Source of the DNA: Cohnella fermenti
Lineage (GTDB): Bacteria > Bacillota > Bacilli > Paenibacillales > Paenibacillaceae
DNA length: 64,000 bases
Reading direction: 5' to 3'
Assembly (NCBI RefSeq): GCF_004801405.1
Contig: NZ_SSOB01000001.1
Location: forward strand, 310,001-374,000
Part shown: positions 25,663-34,699 of the stretch, one piece after another
How the letters are laid out: each line of letters begins with the position of its first letter
Numbering within the stretch: position 1 is the first letter of the stretch
Notes under the pieces: generated by a model
What the model was told of the DNA's origin: nothing
Seen by the model: the letters and a program-made list of their open reading frames with translations, nothing else
Database searches by the model: none
Made by a program: the position numbers and the translations under genes

Positions 25663-26733
25663 ATGAGGCGGTCTGAACTATGCAAGCGCTTGCGGGACAG
25701 CTGTTGGAGGTACGAGATCTTGCAGGAGGACGACGGAGGGATCGTCGTTGCCCTGGAGCGGGGAGGAAGGATCATCGGAGTGTACCCGGACCCGGACGGC
25801 GACAACCTTCTGTGGGTGTCCCCCTCGCTTGGGGCGGCGGAATCGGAATTGTCGCCGTCGTGGAATGTCGGCGGGGAGCGAACCTGGCTCAGCCCGGAGC
25901 TCGAATTCAATCTTCGCGATCTGAACAAGCCGGACAGCTACATCGTCCAGCCGGACATCGATCCCGGCCGTTATCGGCAGTCCGTCCCGGAATCCGGAAG
26001 GCGCTCTGTTCGCTGGACGAACGAAGGCGCTGCGAACGCCTACAGGTCGGGAGACAGACGGGATTTCCGCCTGACGAAGCGGTGCAGACTGGTGAGCGAC
26101 CCGCTCGCAGCGGCCGGATTATCGTCGGACATTCCCGGTTATTCGTTCGTCGGATACGAGATGGAGACGAGCATTCGGCACCTGAGCCGGTCGGCGGGAG
26201 GGGTGGTGTCTCTCTGGACCATTGTTCAAGTCCCGGACGGAGGAGTGGCATTGGCTCCGACCTATGGAGCGGTCAGGCCGAAGGACTTCTTCGCGGACAC
26301 CGGGGAGCATCGTCTCTCGGTCGAGCCGGGGGGCGTTCGGTTCCGAATCGTTGCCGACGAAGCGCACAAGATCTCGCTTAAATTCGCGCAGACGACCGGA
26401 CGATTCGGTTATTGCAGGAGAGGGAGCGACGGGCTCAGCCGCTTGCTGATTCGGCAGATTGCCGTGCGGCCGTCCTTCGCTTATCTTGACGCGCCGCTCC
26501 GGGAGCCCGAGGATACCGGCCATTGCGTTCAATTGTACAGCGACGACGGCGCCCTCGGGGCGTTCGGCGAGCTGGAGCACCATTCTCATGCTTACGGGAG
26601 CGCTTCGGATGGGGAGCAAGCGCCGGATGTGTGCCAGATGTGGGGATACAGCGGCCCGGAAGCCGCAATGGAACGGATTGCGGCTCGTCTGCTCGGCATG
26701 TCGATTGAACAACTACCCGGAGAGGAGGCGTAA
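25663..26733 (+). CDS. Unassigned mutarotase-like protein
   Basis: A 356-residue cytoplasmic protein with no signal peptide. Segments such as GGRIIGVYPDPDGDNLLWVSP, NVGGERTWLSPE and a late GELEHHSHAYG resemble DUF6786-like members of the galactose mutarotase superfamily, beta-sandwich proteins that bind carbohydrates. The likeness is from memory of family patterns, so a firm family name is not claimed. It has GGAGG nine bases upstream and its stop overlaps the iolC start (TAATG), so it is coupled to the inositol-type steps. Confidence 0.6.
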   Translation: MRRSELCKRLRDSCWRYEILQEDDGGIVVALERGGRIIGVYPDPDGDNLLWVSPSLGAAESELSPSWNVGGERTWLSPELEFNLRDLNKPDSYIVQPDIDPGRYRQSVPESGRRSVRWTNEGAANAYRSGDRRDFRLTKRCRLVSDPLAAAGLSSDIPGYSFVGYEMETSIRHLSRSAGGVVSLWTIVQVPDGGVALAPTYGAVRPKDFFADTGEHRLSVEPGGVRFRIVADEAHKISLKFAQTTGRFGYCRRGSDGLSRLLIRQIAVRPSFAYLDAPLREPEDTGHCVQLYSDDGALGAFGELEHHSHAYGSASDGEQAPDVCQMWGYSGPEAAMERIAARLLGMSIEQLPGEEA

Positions 26734-27746
26734 TGACCATGAGCAACAGTTGGTTCCCCGATCGGCGTACGCTCGATTGCATCGGCCTTGGCCGGCTGTG
26801 CATCGACTTCAATGCCAACGAGATTCATCGGCCGATCGAGAAGACCCTGACGTTTACCAAGTATGTCGGAGGCTCTCCGGCGAATATCACGATTGCGATG
26901 GCTCGTCTCGGCCTTCGCACCGGCTTCCTCGGGCGAGTGTCCGACGACGGGTTCGGGCGCTACATTCGCGAATATATGAACAGCGAGGGCATCGACACCT
27001 CCCGTTTGGCGACGGACGACAAGGGGGGTGTCACGGGGCTGGCGTTCACCGAGATTTTGTCCCCCGAACAATGCAGCATTCTGATGTACAGGGATAATGC
27101 CGCGGATTTGAATCTCGAGCCGGGAGATATTCCCGAGGAGTACATTCGCAGCTCCTCGGCGCTGCTCGTCTCCGGCACGGCGCTGTCGCGCAGCCCTTCG
27201 CGCGAGGCCGTCTTCCGGGCGATCGAAGATGCGAAGCGCAACGGCACCGTCGTCGTTATGGATATCGATTATCGGCCCTACTCCTGGAGAAGCCGGGAGG
27301 AGACCCGCACGTACTGCCGACTGGCAGCCGCCCAAGCCGATATTGTGTTCGGGGGTCGAGAAGAGTTTGATCTGTTGGACCGCAACGGGGAGGCGGGAGA
27401 AGACGACGAAGCGACGGCGAGGGAATGGCTCGACCAAGGCGCCAAGCTCGTCGTGGTCAAGCGGGGCGAAGGCGGGTCGGCCGCGTTCGATCGAGCGGGC
27501 AACCGTTATCGGGCGGGCGTATACCCGGCGCAGGTCGTCAAGACGTTCGGCGCAGGCGATTCCTTCGCCGGAGCGTTCCTGTTCGGGCTGTTCCGGAATT
27601 GGCCGATCGATCGCTGCTTGGCATGGGGGAGCGCCGCAGCGTCCATCGTCGTCTCCAGCCACAGCTGCTCGGACGCGATGCCTTCCCGGGAGCAGATCGA
27701 GAGCGTAGTGGACAGATACGGGGAGGCGAGAATCGATGCTGGCTGA
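26733..27746 (+). CDS. iolC: 5-Dehydro-2-deoxygluconokinase (PfkB family)
   Basis: Phosphorylates 2-deoxy-5-keto-D-gluconate at O6 in the lower inositol pathway. The 337 residues show the IolC-type start CIGLGRLCIDFNANE, the PfkB phrase KYVGGSPANITIAMARLGL, the sugar-site region GVTGLAFTEI and the anion-hole/catalytic motif TFGAGDSFAGAFLFGL with Asp as base. It overlaps the upstream gene by one base and the aldolase by eleven. Starts at 26733 and 26739 are both possible. Other PfkB sugar kinases are excluded by the IolC-specific N-terminus and by the two genes that follow. Confidence 0.88.
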   Translation: MTMSNSWFPDRRTLDCIGLGRLCIDFNANEIHRPIEKTLTFTKYVGGSPANITIAMARLGLRTGFLGRVSDDGFGRYIREYMNSEGIDTSRLATDDKGGVTGLAFTEILSPEQCSILMYRDNAADLNLEPGDIPEEYIRSSSALLVSGTALSRSPSREAVFRAIEDAKRNGTVVVMDIDYRPYSWRSREETRTYCRLAAAQADIVFGGREEFDLLDRNGEAGEDDEATAREWLDQGAKLVVVKRGEGGSAAFDRAGNRYRAGVYPAQVVKTFGAGDSFAGAFLFGLFRNWPIDRCLAWGSAAASIVVSSHSCSDAMPSREQIESVVDRYGEARIDAG

Positions 27747-28581
27747 TTTGCAGTCCATCGCAGGGAGGGCGGCGGAGAGAAATTACGCCGTGGCGGCCTT
27801 CAACGTATTCGGATTCGAGGATGCTTCCGCCGTCGTTCGGGCTGCCGAGCTCTTGGAAGCTCCGGTTATTCTGGCGGCCAATGTGCCTGCCATCCGGCAT
27901 ATGCCCGTGCATCTTATGGGACCGCTGCTGCGGGGAATCGCCGAGCGTTCAAGCGTTCCCGTGTGCGTGCATCTCGATCATGGAGGAGATTTCCACACCG
28001 TTATGCAGGCCGTTCGTCACGGCTTCTCCTCCGTGATGTACGACGGCTCGCAATTGCCATTCGAGGAGAACGTTCGCCGGACGAGAGAGATCGCGAAGGC
28101 CGCGCATGCCTTCGGCGTATCCGTCGAGGCGGAGATCGGTTCGGTCGGCTACAGCGACCCGGCCTTGAACATGAAGCACGAGCTGTCCGATCCGGAGGAG
28201 ACGGCGCGCTTCGTGGACGAGACCGGCATCGATGCGGTGGCCGTCTCGGTCGGAACGGTTCACCGGATGGAACGGCAAGGAGCGGCGATCGACTTCGCCC
28301 GGCTCGAAGCCATCCAAGAGAAGGTAAGCGTTCCGCTCGTCATTCACGGGGCTTCGGGCGTGCCGGATGAGATCTTCGAACGGCTCGTCTCGACGCGAGT
28401 AGGGAAGATCAACATCGGCACGGCGCTTAGAATGTCGTTCGGCGAAGCGCTCCGGGAGGAGCTGAGACGACAGCCGGAGGAGTACGACAGGGTCCGATTG
28501 TTCGCGGGACCGATGGCGGCCGTTCAGGAGACGGCTGCCCGCAAGATACGTCTATTGGGATGCGGAGGTCGAGGTCGATGA
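27736..28581 (+). CDS. iolJ: Class II aldolase, IolJ type
   Basis: A 281-residue zinc-dependent aldolase of the fructose-bisphosphate aldolase class II family. The zinc and catalytic phrases are [19 protein letters not shown], and the phosphate-binding [15 protein letters not shown] and KINIGTALR. Next to iolC and iolA its likely reaction is cleavage of 6-phospho-2-deoxy-5-keto-D-gluconate to DHAP and malonate semialdehyde. The start lies within the last codons of iolC and its stop overlaps the iolA start (ATGA), so the three are translationally linked. A tagatose- or fructose-bisphosphate aldolase is the alternative. Confidence 0.83.
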   Translation: MLADLQSIAGRAAERNYAVAAFNVFGFEDASAVVRAAELLEAPVILAANVPAIRHMPVHLMGPLLRGIAERSSVPVCVHLDHGGDFHTVMQAVRHGFSSVMYDGSQLPFEENVRRTREIAKAAHAFGVSVEAEIGSVGYSDPALNMKHELSDPEETARFVDETGIDAVAVSVGTVHRMERQGAAIDFARLEAIQEKVSVPLVIHGASGVPDEIFERLVSTRVGKINIGTALRMSFGEALREELRRQPEEYDRVRLFAGPMAAVQETAARKIRLLGCGGRGR

Positions 28582-30041
28582 CCATTGAAGCCGGAACAGA
28601 GAGACTGAACAATTATATCGGCGGCCGTTGGGTGCCGTCGTCATCGGACAACGAGGATATCGTTCCGAACCCGGCAACGGGAGAACAACTGGCGCGGGTT
28701 CCGTTCTCGGAAGCGAAGGAAGCGGCCGAGGCGGTTGCGGCGGCTGCGGCGGCCTTCCCCGAATGGAGCCGCACGCCGGTTCCGAAGCGCGCGCGCCTGC
28801 TGTTCAAGTACCAGCAACTGCTGGTGGAGCATTGGGACGAGCTGGCGCGCCTGATTACGCTTGAGAACGGCAAGAGCTATACGGAAGCGCACGGGGAGGT
28901 TCTTCGCGGCATCGAGTGCGTCGAATTCGCCGCCGGAGCGCCGTCCCTGATGATGGGGAGCCACCTGCCCGATATCGCCACGGGCATCGAATCGGGCATG
29001 TATCGTTATCCGCTCGGCGTTGTCGCCGGAATCGCTCCGTTTAATTTTCCCATGATGGTGCCCTGCTGGATGTTCCCGCTCGCTATCGCATGCGGCAATA
29101 CGTTCGTGCTGAAGCCGTCCGAGCGTACGCCGCTTCTGGCGAACAGACTGGCCGAGCTGCTGGAACGGGCGGGAGTTCCGGGGGGAGTGTTCAACGTTGT
29201 GCACGGCTCCCGCGATGTCGTGAACGAGTTGATCGGCAACAAGGAGGTCAAGGCGATATCGTTCGTCGGGTCCCAGCCCGTTGCGGAGTACGTCTACCGG
29301 GAAGCGGCGGCGAACGGCAAGCGGGTTCAGGCGCTTGGGGGCGCGAAGAATCATACGATCGTACTGCCCGACGCCGACCTGGATCTGGCCGTGAAGGAGA
29401 TCGTCAACGCGGCATTCGGCTCCGCCGGCGAACGCTGCATGGCCTGCTCTGTCGTCGTTGCCGTCGGAGAGACGGGAGAACGGCTGGCTGAGAGGCTGAG
29501 GGACGTTGCTGCAGGGCTGACAATCGGCAACGGACTTGAGGAGGGCGTCTTCCTGGGACCGGTCATCCGCCGCGCTCACAAGGAACGAACGCACGATTAC
29601 ATTCGCAGCGGCGTGGAAGAAGGCTGCAAGCTTCTGCTGGACGGAAGGGAGACGGAAGCGGGAGAGGGGAGAGGCTTCTTCGTCGCTCCGACGATATTCG
29701 ATCATGTGACGCCCGAAGCGACAATCTGGAAGGAGGAGATCTTCGCTCCGGTTCTGTCCATCGCCCGCGCGGCGACGCTTGAGGAAGCGATTGCGTTAGC
29801 GAACCGATCGGAATTCGCGAATGGCGCTTGCCTGTTCACGAACGACGCGAAGGCCGTTCGCCGGTTCCGCGAGACCATCGACGCGGGCATGCTGGGCATT
29901 AATGTGGGCGTTCCGGCCCCCATGGCGTTCTTCCCGTTCTGCGGCTACAAGAAGTCGTTCTACGGCGATCTGCACGCGAACGGACGCGACGGCGTCGAAT
30001 TCTATACCCGCAAGAAAATGGTTGTCGCCAGGTATTCTTGA
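28578..30041 (+). CDS. iolA: (Methyl)malonate-semialdehyde dehydrogenase, CoA-acylating
   Basis: Converts malonate semialdehyde, NAD and CoA to acetyl-CoA and CO2. The 487-residue length equals B. subtilis IolA. The aldehyde dehydrogenase fold shows NYIGGRWV at the start, [11 protein letters not shown], the nucleotide-site segment [13 protein letters not shown], and the active-site Cys287 in [11 protein letters not shown]; the typical Glu of other aldehyde dehydrogenases is replaced by Asn in GGAKNH, as in CoA-acylating members. The ATG at 28578 has GGAGG at nine bases; an ATG at 28560 is in frame but less suitable. Confidence 0.92.
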   Translation: MTIEAGTERLNNYIGGRWVPSSSDNEDIVPNPATGEQLARVPFSEAKEAAEAVAAAAAAFPEWSRTPVPKRARLLFKYQQLLVEHWDELARLITLENGKSYTEAHGEVLRGIECVEFAAGAPSLMMGSHLPDIATGIESGMYRYPLGVVAGIAPFNFPMMVPCWMFPLAIACGNTFVLKPSERTPLLANRLAELLERAGVPGGVFNVVHGSRDVVNELIGNKEVKAISFVGSQPVAEYVYREAAANGKRVQALGGAKNHTIVLPDADLDLAVKEIVNAAFGSAGERCMACSVVVAVGETGERLAERLRDVAAGLTIGNGLEEGVFLGPVIRRAHKERTHDYIRSGVEEGCKLLLDGRETEAGEGRGFFVAPTIFDHVTPEATIWKEEIFAPVLSIARAATLEEAIALANRSEFANGACLFTNDAKAVRRFRETIDAGMLGINVGVPAPMAFFPFCGYKKSFYGDLHANGRDGVEFYTRKKMVVARYS

Positions 30042-30067
30042 AGAAACTTCCGGACGAGGTGAAGCGT

Positions 30068-30832
30068 GTGATCGATTCATTATTCGGATTGACCGGCAGG
30101 AAAGCGATTGTCACCGGCGGAGGGCGGAACCTCGGCAGGGGAATCGCCGAGGGGCTGCTTCAAGCGGGGGCCGAGGTCGTGCTGCTCGATGTCAGCTCCG
30201 ACATTGCGGAGACGGCAAGACGGATGGGAGAAGGCGGAGCCAAGGTCCACGGCGTTCAGGCGGATCTGTCGGACCGCGAGCAGCTTCGCCGCGCCTTCGG
30301 GCAAGCGTTGGAGCTGCTGGGCGGCCGCGTGGATATTCTCTTCAACAACGCGGGCATTCATGACCGGCGGGCATGTCTGGAGCTTCCCGTCGAGAGCTGG
30401 GACCGGGTGCTCGAGCTGAACCTGAACGCCGTCTACCAGCTTTGCCAACTGGCGGGCCGGAAGATGGTCGCGCAGGGAAGCGGCAAAATTGTCAATACGG
30501 GGTCCATGCTTAGTTTTATCGGCGGCTACAACGCGACGGCCTACGCGGCAAGCAAAGGGGCGATCGCCCAATTGACCAAGTCCTTGTCGAACGAGTGGGC
30601 GGTGCACGGCGTTCAGGTCAATGCCATCGCTCCGGGGTACATGGATACGGCCATGAATGCGGATCTGAAGAACGATCCGGTCCGCTACCCGCAGGTATCG
30701 GCGCGCATCCCCGCCGGACGCTGGGGAACGCTGGAGGACCTTCACGGCATTGCCGTGTTCCTCTCTTCCAGGGCGTCGGATTATGTGACGGGAACGATCA
30801 TTCCGGTAGACGGAGGATATTTGGCGCGCTAA
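30068..30832 (+). CDS. Short-chain dehydrogenase/reductase
   Basis: A 254-residue classical SDR with TGGGRNLG (glycine loop ending Gly rather than the usual Gly-Ile-Gly), Asp in VLLDVSS, NNAG, Ser in NTGSML and YAASK, ending in PVDGGY. The GTG at 30068 with AGGTGA upstream gives a normal-length N-terminus; a TTG at 30038 overlapping the iolA stop would add ten residues. Last gene of the SDR-to-iolA operon; a new promoter lies 29 bases after its stop. Confidence 0.85.
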   Translation: MIDSLFGLTGRKAIVTGGGRNLGRGIAEGLLQAGAEVVLLDVSSDIAETARRMGEGGAKVHGVQADLSDREQLRRAFGQALELLGGRVDILFNNAGIHDRRACLELPVESWDRVLELNLNAVYQLCQLAGRKMVAQGSGKIVNTGSMLSFIGGYNATAYAASKGAIAQLTKSLSNEWAVHGVQVNAIAPGYMDTAMNADLKNDPVRYPQVSARIPAGRWGTLEDLHGIAVFLSSRASDYVTGTIIPVDGGYLAR

Positions 30833-30860
30833 GCGAGGCAGCGCGGGACTAGGCAATAGT

Positions 30861-30891
30861 TTGACAACACATTTTAAATATTGTATACTAA
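30861..30891 (+). promoter_or_regulatory. Promoter with GntR-type box upstream of the sugar importer operon
   Basis: A consensus TTGACA (30861-30866), exactly 17 bases, TATACT (30884-30889). The -10 is again embedded in TTGTATACTAA (30881-30891), identical to the boxes at 19670 and 22698. About 70 bases of leader precede the first importer gene. Confidence 0.72.
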
Positions 30892-30961
30892 ATTTATAAA
30901 ATGGATTCATAAAATGAAATATGGTGACGACATTACTTCCGAAGCAAGGAAGGTGAACCCT

Positions 30962-31933
30962 GTGGCCCAATCAACCGCCGACTCTCCATTGTCGCCGGAG
31001 AACGCTTCGTCCCCCTTGCGAACCTTCTTCCAGGTGCGCTTCAAGAAGATGAGGCCGAACCTTTCGTTGTACCTTCTCATCCTGTTTCCGCTTTCGTATT
31101 TTCTTATTTTCTGCTACTGGCCCATGTACGGCGTCCAGATCGCGTTCAAGGATTTTTACGCCATTAAGGGAATAACCGGCAGTCCGTGGGCGGGCTTCAA
31201 GCACTTCGAGACGTTCTTCCATTCGATCTTCTTCGATCGCGTGGTCTGGAACACGGTGAAGATCAGCTTCTACTCGATTCTGTTCGGGTTCCCCGCGCCG
31301 ATTCTGCTGGCGCTCCTGATGAACGAGCTGAAGAGCCGCTTCTTCCGGAAGGTCGTTCAGAACATCTCTTACGCCCCCTACTTCATCTCGCAGGTTGTCA
31401 TGGTAGGAATCCTGCTCGTATTCCTCTCCCCCACGAACGGCTTGATCAACAAAATCGTCGAATTTCTCGGCGGCAATCCGATCGCTTTTATGATGGAGCC
31501 CGGTTGGTTCCAGAGCATCTTCGTCTCCTCCGGCATCTGGCAGGGGACGGGATGGGGGACGGTGATCTACATGGCGGTGCTCGCGGGCGTCGATCATCAA
31601 CAGATTGAGGCGGCGATTCTGGACGGAGCGAACAAGTGGCAGCGAATCTGGCATATCTCTCTGCCTTGCATCATGCCGACGGCGGTCATTCTGCTTATTC
31701 TGTCCTCGGGCAGCATTATGAACGTGGGCTTCGAGAAAGTGTTCCTCATGCAGAATTCCTCCAATATGGAAGCTTCCGACGTTATTGCCACCTATGTTTA
31801 TCGCAAGGGGCTGCTGAACATTGAATACAGCTTTGCAACAGCCGTCGGGTTGTTTAACTCGGTCATCAACTTCGTGATTCTGGTCGTTGTCAATGCGTTC
31901 GCGCGGCGGGCCGGATCGACGAGTCTGTGGTAG
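30962..31933 (+). CDS. CUT1 ABC sugar importer permease, LplB type
   Basis: A 323-residue membrane permease with six predicted hydrophobic segments after a cytoplasmic N-terminal tail. The typical LplB phrases are present: FCYWPMYGVQIAFKDF after segment one, NISYAPYFISQVV, and the ATPase-contact EAA loop around EAAILDGANKWQRIWHISLP. The GTG at 30962 was chosen because AAGGAAGG lies eight bases upstream and the promoter leaves room only for this start. It pairs with the next gene; no ATPase is encoded nearby, so a shared MsmX-like ATPase elsewhere is expected. Confidence 0.88.
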   Translation: MAQSTADSPLSPENASSPLRTFFQVRFKKMRPNLSLYLLILFPLSYFLIFCYWPMYGVQIAFKDFYAIKGITGSPWAGFKHFETFFHSIFFDRVVWNTVKISFYSILFGFPAPILLALLMNELKSRFFRKVVQNISYAPYFISQVVMVGILLVFLSPTNGLINKIVEFLGGNPIAFMMEPGWFQSIFVSSGIWQGTGWGTVIYMAVLAGVDHQQIEAAILDGANKWQRIWHISLPCIMPTAVILLILSSGSIMNVGFEKVFLMQNSSNMEASDVIATYVYRKGLLNIEYSFATAVGLFNSVINFVILVVVNAFARRAGSTSLW

Positions 31934-31945
31934 GAGGAGGAGCCG

Positions 31946-32839
31946 ATGAATTCGATTGCGGAGAGTCGGGCGGACCGGATATTTAACCGAATCAATGTTT
32001 TCCTGATGGTGATCGTCACCCTTGTCTTCCTCTACCCGTTGCTCTTCATTGTAAGCGCTTCAATAAGCGATCCCGATGCCGTTCTGCGAGGCGAGGTATG
32101 GCTCTGGCCGAAGGGGTTCACGCTGGTCCCTTATGTGAAGGTATTCCAGAACAGCGAGTTCTTCCTTAGCTATTGGAATACGATCGCTTACACGGTCGTA
32201 GGCACGCTGGTCAACGTTGCGCTTACGATCATGGCAGCTTACCCGCTGTCCAGGAAGGATTTCTACGGACGCAACGTGTTGACGGTATTGTTCACATTCA
32301 CGATGTTCTTCAGCGGGGGCTTAATCCCCTTGTACATCGTGATTCAGAAGCTGCATCTGCTTAACAACTTCTGGGTTATGATTCTTCCCTCCGCCGTGTC
32401 CATCTTCAATATCATCGTGACCAGAACGTACTTCCAGACTTCCATACCGGAAGAGGTGTATCAGGCGGCGGAGATTGACGGCTGCAGCCGGATCGGAGTG
32501 TTGACGCGAATCGTGCTTCCATTATCCGGGCCAATCCTTGCTGTTATGGTGCTTTTCTACGGGGTCGGGCACTGGAATTCCTATTTTAACGCTTTGATCT
32601 TCCTGAATGAGCGCGACATGTTCCCTCTGCAGTTGATCCTAAGAGAGATTCTTGTCCAGAACGACACGCAGAATCTGATGAGCAGCAGCTCGGCCAATTA
32701 TATTATCGATTCGACTCAATACGGAACGAGCATCAAATACGCGGTCATTATCATCTCAAGTCTGCCGGTTCTGGTCTTGTATCCGTTCGTGCAGAGGTAC
32801 TTCGTTAAAGGTGTCATGATCGGAGCCATTAAGGGGTAG
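31946..32839 (+). CDS. CUT1 ABC sugar importer permease, YtcP type
   Basis: A 297-residue membrane protein with six hydrophobic segments; the loop after segment one reads FIVSASISDPDAVLRGEV, standard for YtcP-like permeases, and the EAA loop is EVYQAAEIDGCSRIGVLTRIVLPLSGP. AGGAGGAGG precedes the ATG at twelve bases after the upstream stop. It completes the membrane dimer for the lipoprotein receptor that follows. Confidence 0.88.
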   Translation: MNSIAESRADRIFNRINVFLMVIVTLVFLYPLLFIVSASISDPDAVLRGEVWLWPKGFTLVPYVKVFQNSEFFLSYWNTIAYTVVGTLVNVALTIMAAYPLSRKDFYGRNVLTVLFTFTMFFSGGLIPLYIVIQKLHLLNNFWVMILPSAVSIFNIIVTRTYFQTSIPEEVYQAAEIDGCSRIGVLTRIVLPLSGPILAVMVLFYGVGHWNSYFNALIFLNERDMFPLQLILREILVQNDTQNLMSSSSANYIIDSTQYGTSIKYAVIIISSLPVLVLYPFVQRYFVKGVMIGAIKG

Positions 32840-32973
32840 GAAGCGAGCTGGATCTTGGTGCGGCAACCATGGAGCCGCTTAAGATAGTCGTCGGCGAGCC
32901 GGGAAGGGGGGCGGTCGACGATTGCAACAAGGAAGCCCTTCATCATTTATTCAATCCGGGGGAGGCAACACAA

Positions 32974-34638
32974 TTGATACGGAGAAGGAATTGGCAACGC
33001 GGCGTTCTTGCCGGAGCGGCAGTCGTTGCGCTTATGCTGCAAGTAGCCTGCAATTCATCCGGGAACGGCAACGCGACGAACGGAGGCGCTTCCGGCAGCG
33101 CCGGCAAGCCGGCGGAATCGGGGGCCGGCGCTTCGACCGATGCCGGACAGGCGGCGGAGCCCGTTACCTTGAACGGGCTTGCTTCCAAGCACGTCTTCCA
33201 GGCGGACTGGAACGATATGCTGGTGTTCCAAGAGAGGGAGAAGGAGACAGGCACTCATATCGAATGGGAGAATGTGCCGGACGACGGCTGGGTTGAGAAG
33301 CGCAATCTGCGCATGGCGACCAACGACCTGCCGGACTTCATCTCCAGATCCGGCTTCTCGGACGCGGACCTTGCGAATTACGCGGCTCAAGGCATGATCA
33401 TCCCGCTGAACGATCTGATCGAACAATATGCGCCGAACCTGAAGGCGATTCTCGACGCGAATCCCACGATCAAGAAGGCTATCTCGGATGTGAACGGCAA
33501 TATTTATGCGCTTCCGGCCATTAACGGCTGGATGGGGGACAACGCTTCGAAGCTGTGGATCAACAAGGCGTGGCTCGACAAGCTCGGGATTCCGATGCCG
33601 ACGACGCTGGACGAATACTACGACGCGTTGGTCGCCTTCCGGGATCAGAATCCGGGCGGGGTCAGCAAGGTTATTCCGCTTACCGACTTCTCCAGCGGCT
33701 TCGACCGCGACATGATCTACTTCGCGGGATCGTTCGGATTGGGCAACAAGGGGCCGAGCTTCTTCGGCGACGGCGTCGACCTCGGTCCCGACGGCAAGAT
33801 GCGCTTCATCAAGACGGACGAACGCTACAAGGCTCTGCTGGAGTTCATGAACAAGCTCTGGACCGCCAAGCTGCTGGACCCCGAGCTGCTGACGCACAAG
33901 TCGGAAGCCTGGACGGCGAATTCGAAGGCGGGTCTTCACGGATCGTTCGTTCTGGCGGCCCCGGAATCGAACAAGGCTTCGGATTACGAGGCGCTCCCGG
34001 TGCTGAAGAGCGAATACGGGGATGAAGTGCTGAGCTTCGTCAGCTCGGGCTTGCGGAAGAACAACACCGTCATTACAAGCGCCAACAAGCATCCGGAAGA
34101 GACGATGAAGTGGTTCGACTATTGGTATTCGGATGAAGGCTGGGTCCGGCTCCAATATGGTATCGAGGGAGAGACCTACACCGTCGATCAGGATGGCGGT
34201 TATTGGTGGACGGAGAAGTACGATCCGAATATTGCTCCGATCGAGAAGAGCCGCGGCCTGTTCTCGCCGATGTTCGGGGACGGCATTCCTTACAATATGG
34301 CGGCGGACGAATTCTCCAAGCGCCCGTGGATCGCGGAGCAGATGGAAGCTTCGGCGATCAACAAGATCGCGGCGGCGGCCGACATGCTGAAGCCTTACTA
34401 TGATCCGGTTCTGAGCAACGGAACGGAGCCGTTCCTCTTCACGGAAGAGGAGCAGGCGGTCAAGAAGCAATTCAGCGACGAAGCGATGCAGTATATCTCC
34501 GAGATGGAGACCAAGTTCATCACGGGCAAGGAGCCGTTCAGCAACTGGGACAGCTATGTGAAGAAGGTAAACAGCCTTGGCTTGGACAAGTACATGGAAG
34601 TTTACAACGCGGCGCTCGACCGTTACAACAATCTGTAA
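32974..34638 (+). CDS. CUT1 ABC sugar importer substrate-binding lipoprotein
   Basis: A 554-residue receptor of the large Paenibacillaceae LipO/LplA group. The TTG at 32974 with GGGGGAGG at eight bases gives a clean signal: RRRNWQRG, hydrophobic stretch and lipobox LQVAC with Cys26, then an Asn/Gly/Ser/Ala linker. Typical later phrases are YDALVAFRDQNPGG and ATNDLPDFI. It should bind an oligosaccharide or glycoside outside the cell; the two encoded alpha-galactosidase-like enzymes suggest an alpha-galactoside. Confidence 0.88.
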   Translation: MIRRRNWQRGVLAGAAVVALMLQVACNSSGNGNATNGGASGSAGKPAESGAGASTDAGQAAEPVTLNGLASKHVFQADWNDMLVFQEREKETGTHIEWENVPDDGWVEKRNLRMATNDLPDFISRSGFSDADLANYAAQGMIIPLNDLIEQYAPNLKAILDANPTIKKAISDVNGNIYALPAINGWMGDNASKLWINKAWLDKLGIPMPTTLDEYYDALVAFRDQNPGGVSKVIPLTDFSSGFDRDMIYFAGSFGLGNKGPSFFGDGVDLGPDGKMRFIKTDERYKALLEFMNKLWTAKLLDPELLTHKSEAWTANSKAGLHGSFVLAAPESNKASDYEALPVLKSEYGDEVLSFVSSGLRKNNTVITSANKHPEETMKWFDYWYSDEGWVRLQYGIEGETYTVDQDGGYWWTEKYDPNIAPIEKSRGLFSPMFGDGIPYNMAADEFSKRPWIAEQMEASAINKIAAAADMLKPYYDPVLSNGTEPFLFTEEEQAVKKQFSDEAMQYISEMETKFITGKEPFSNWDSYVKKVNSLGLDKYMEVYNAALDRYNNL

Positions 34639-34644
34639 GACGAG

Positions 34645-34686
34645 ATTCGAGGAAGGGGGATGGGCTGTCTCCCTTCCTCTTCGAAT
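34645..34686 (+). other. Intercistronic hairpin after the receptor gene
   Basis: ATTCGA and GGAAGGGGGA pair with TCTCCCTTCC and TCGAAT across the short gap, with one mismatch and a small bulge. No T tract follows and the SMP-30 gene starts 14 bases later, so it may protect or tune the receptor mRNA within the operon rather than end it. Confidence 0.45.
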
Positions 34687-34699
34687 GGGGGAGAAGGCA

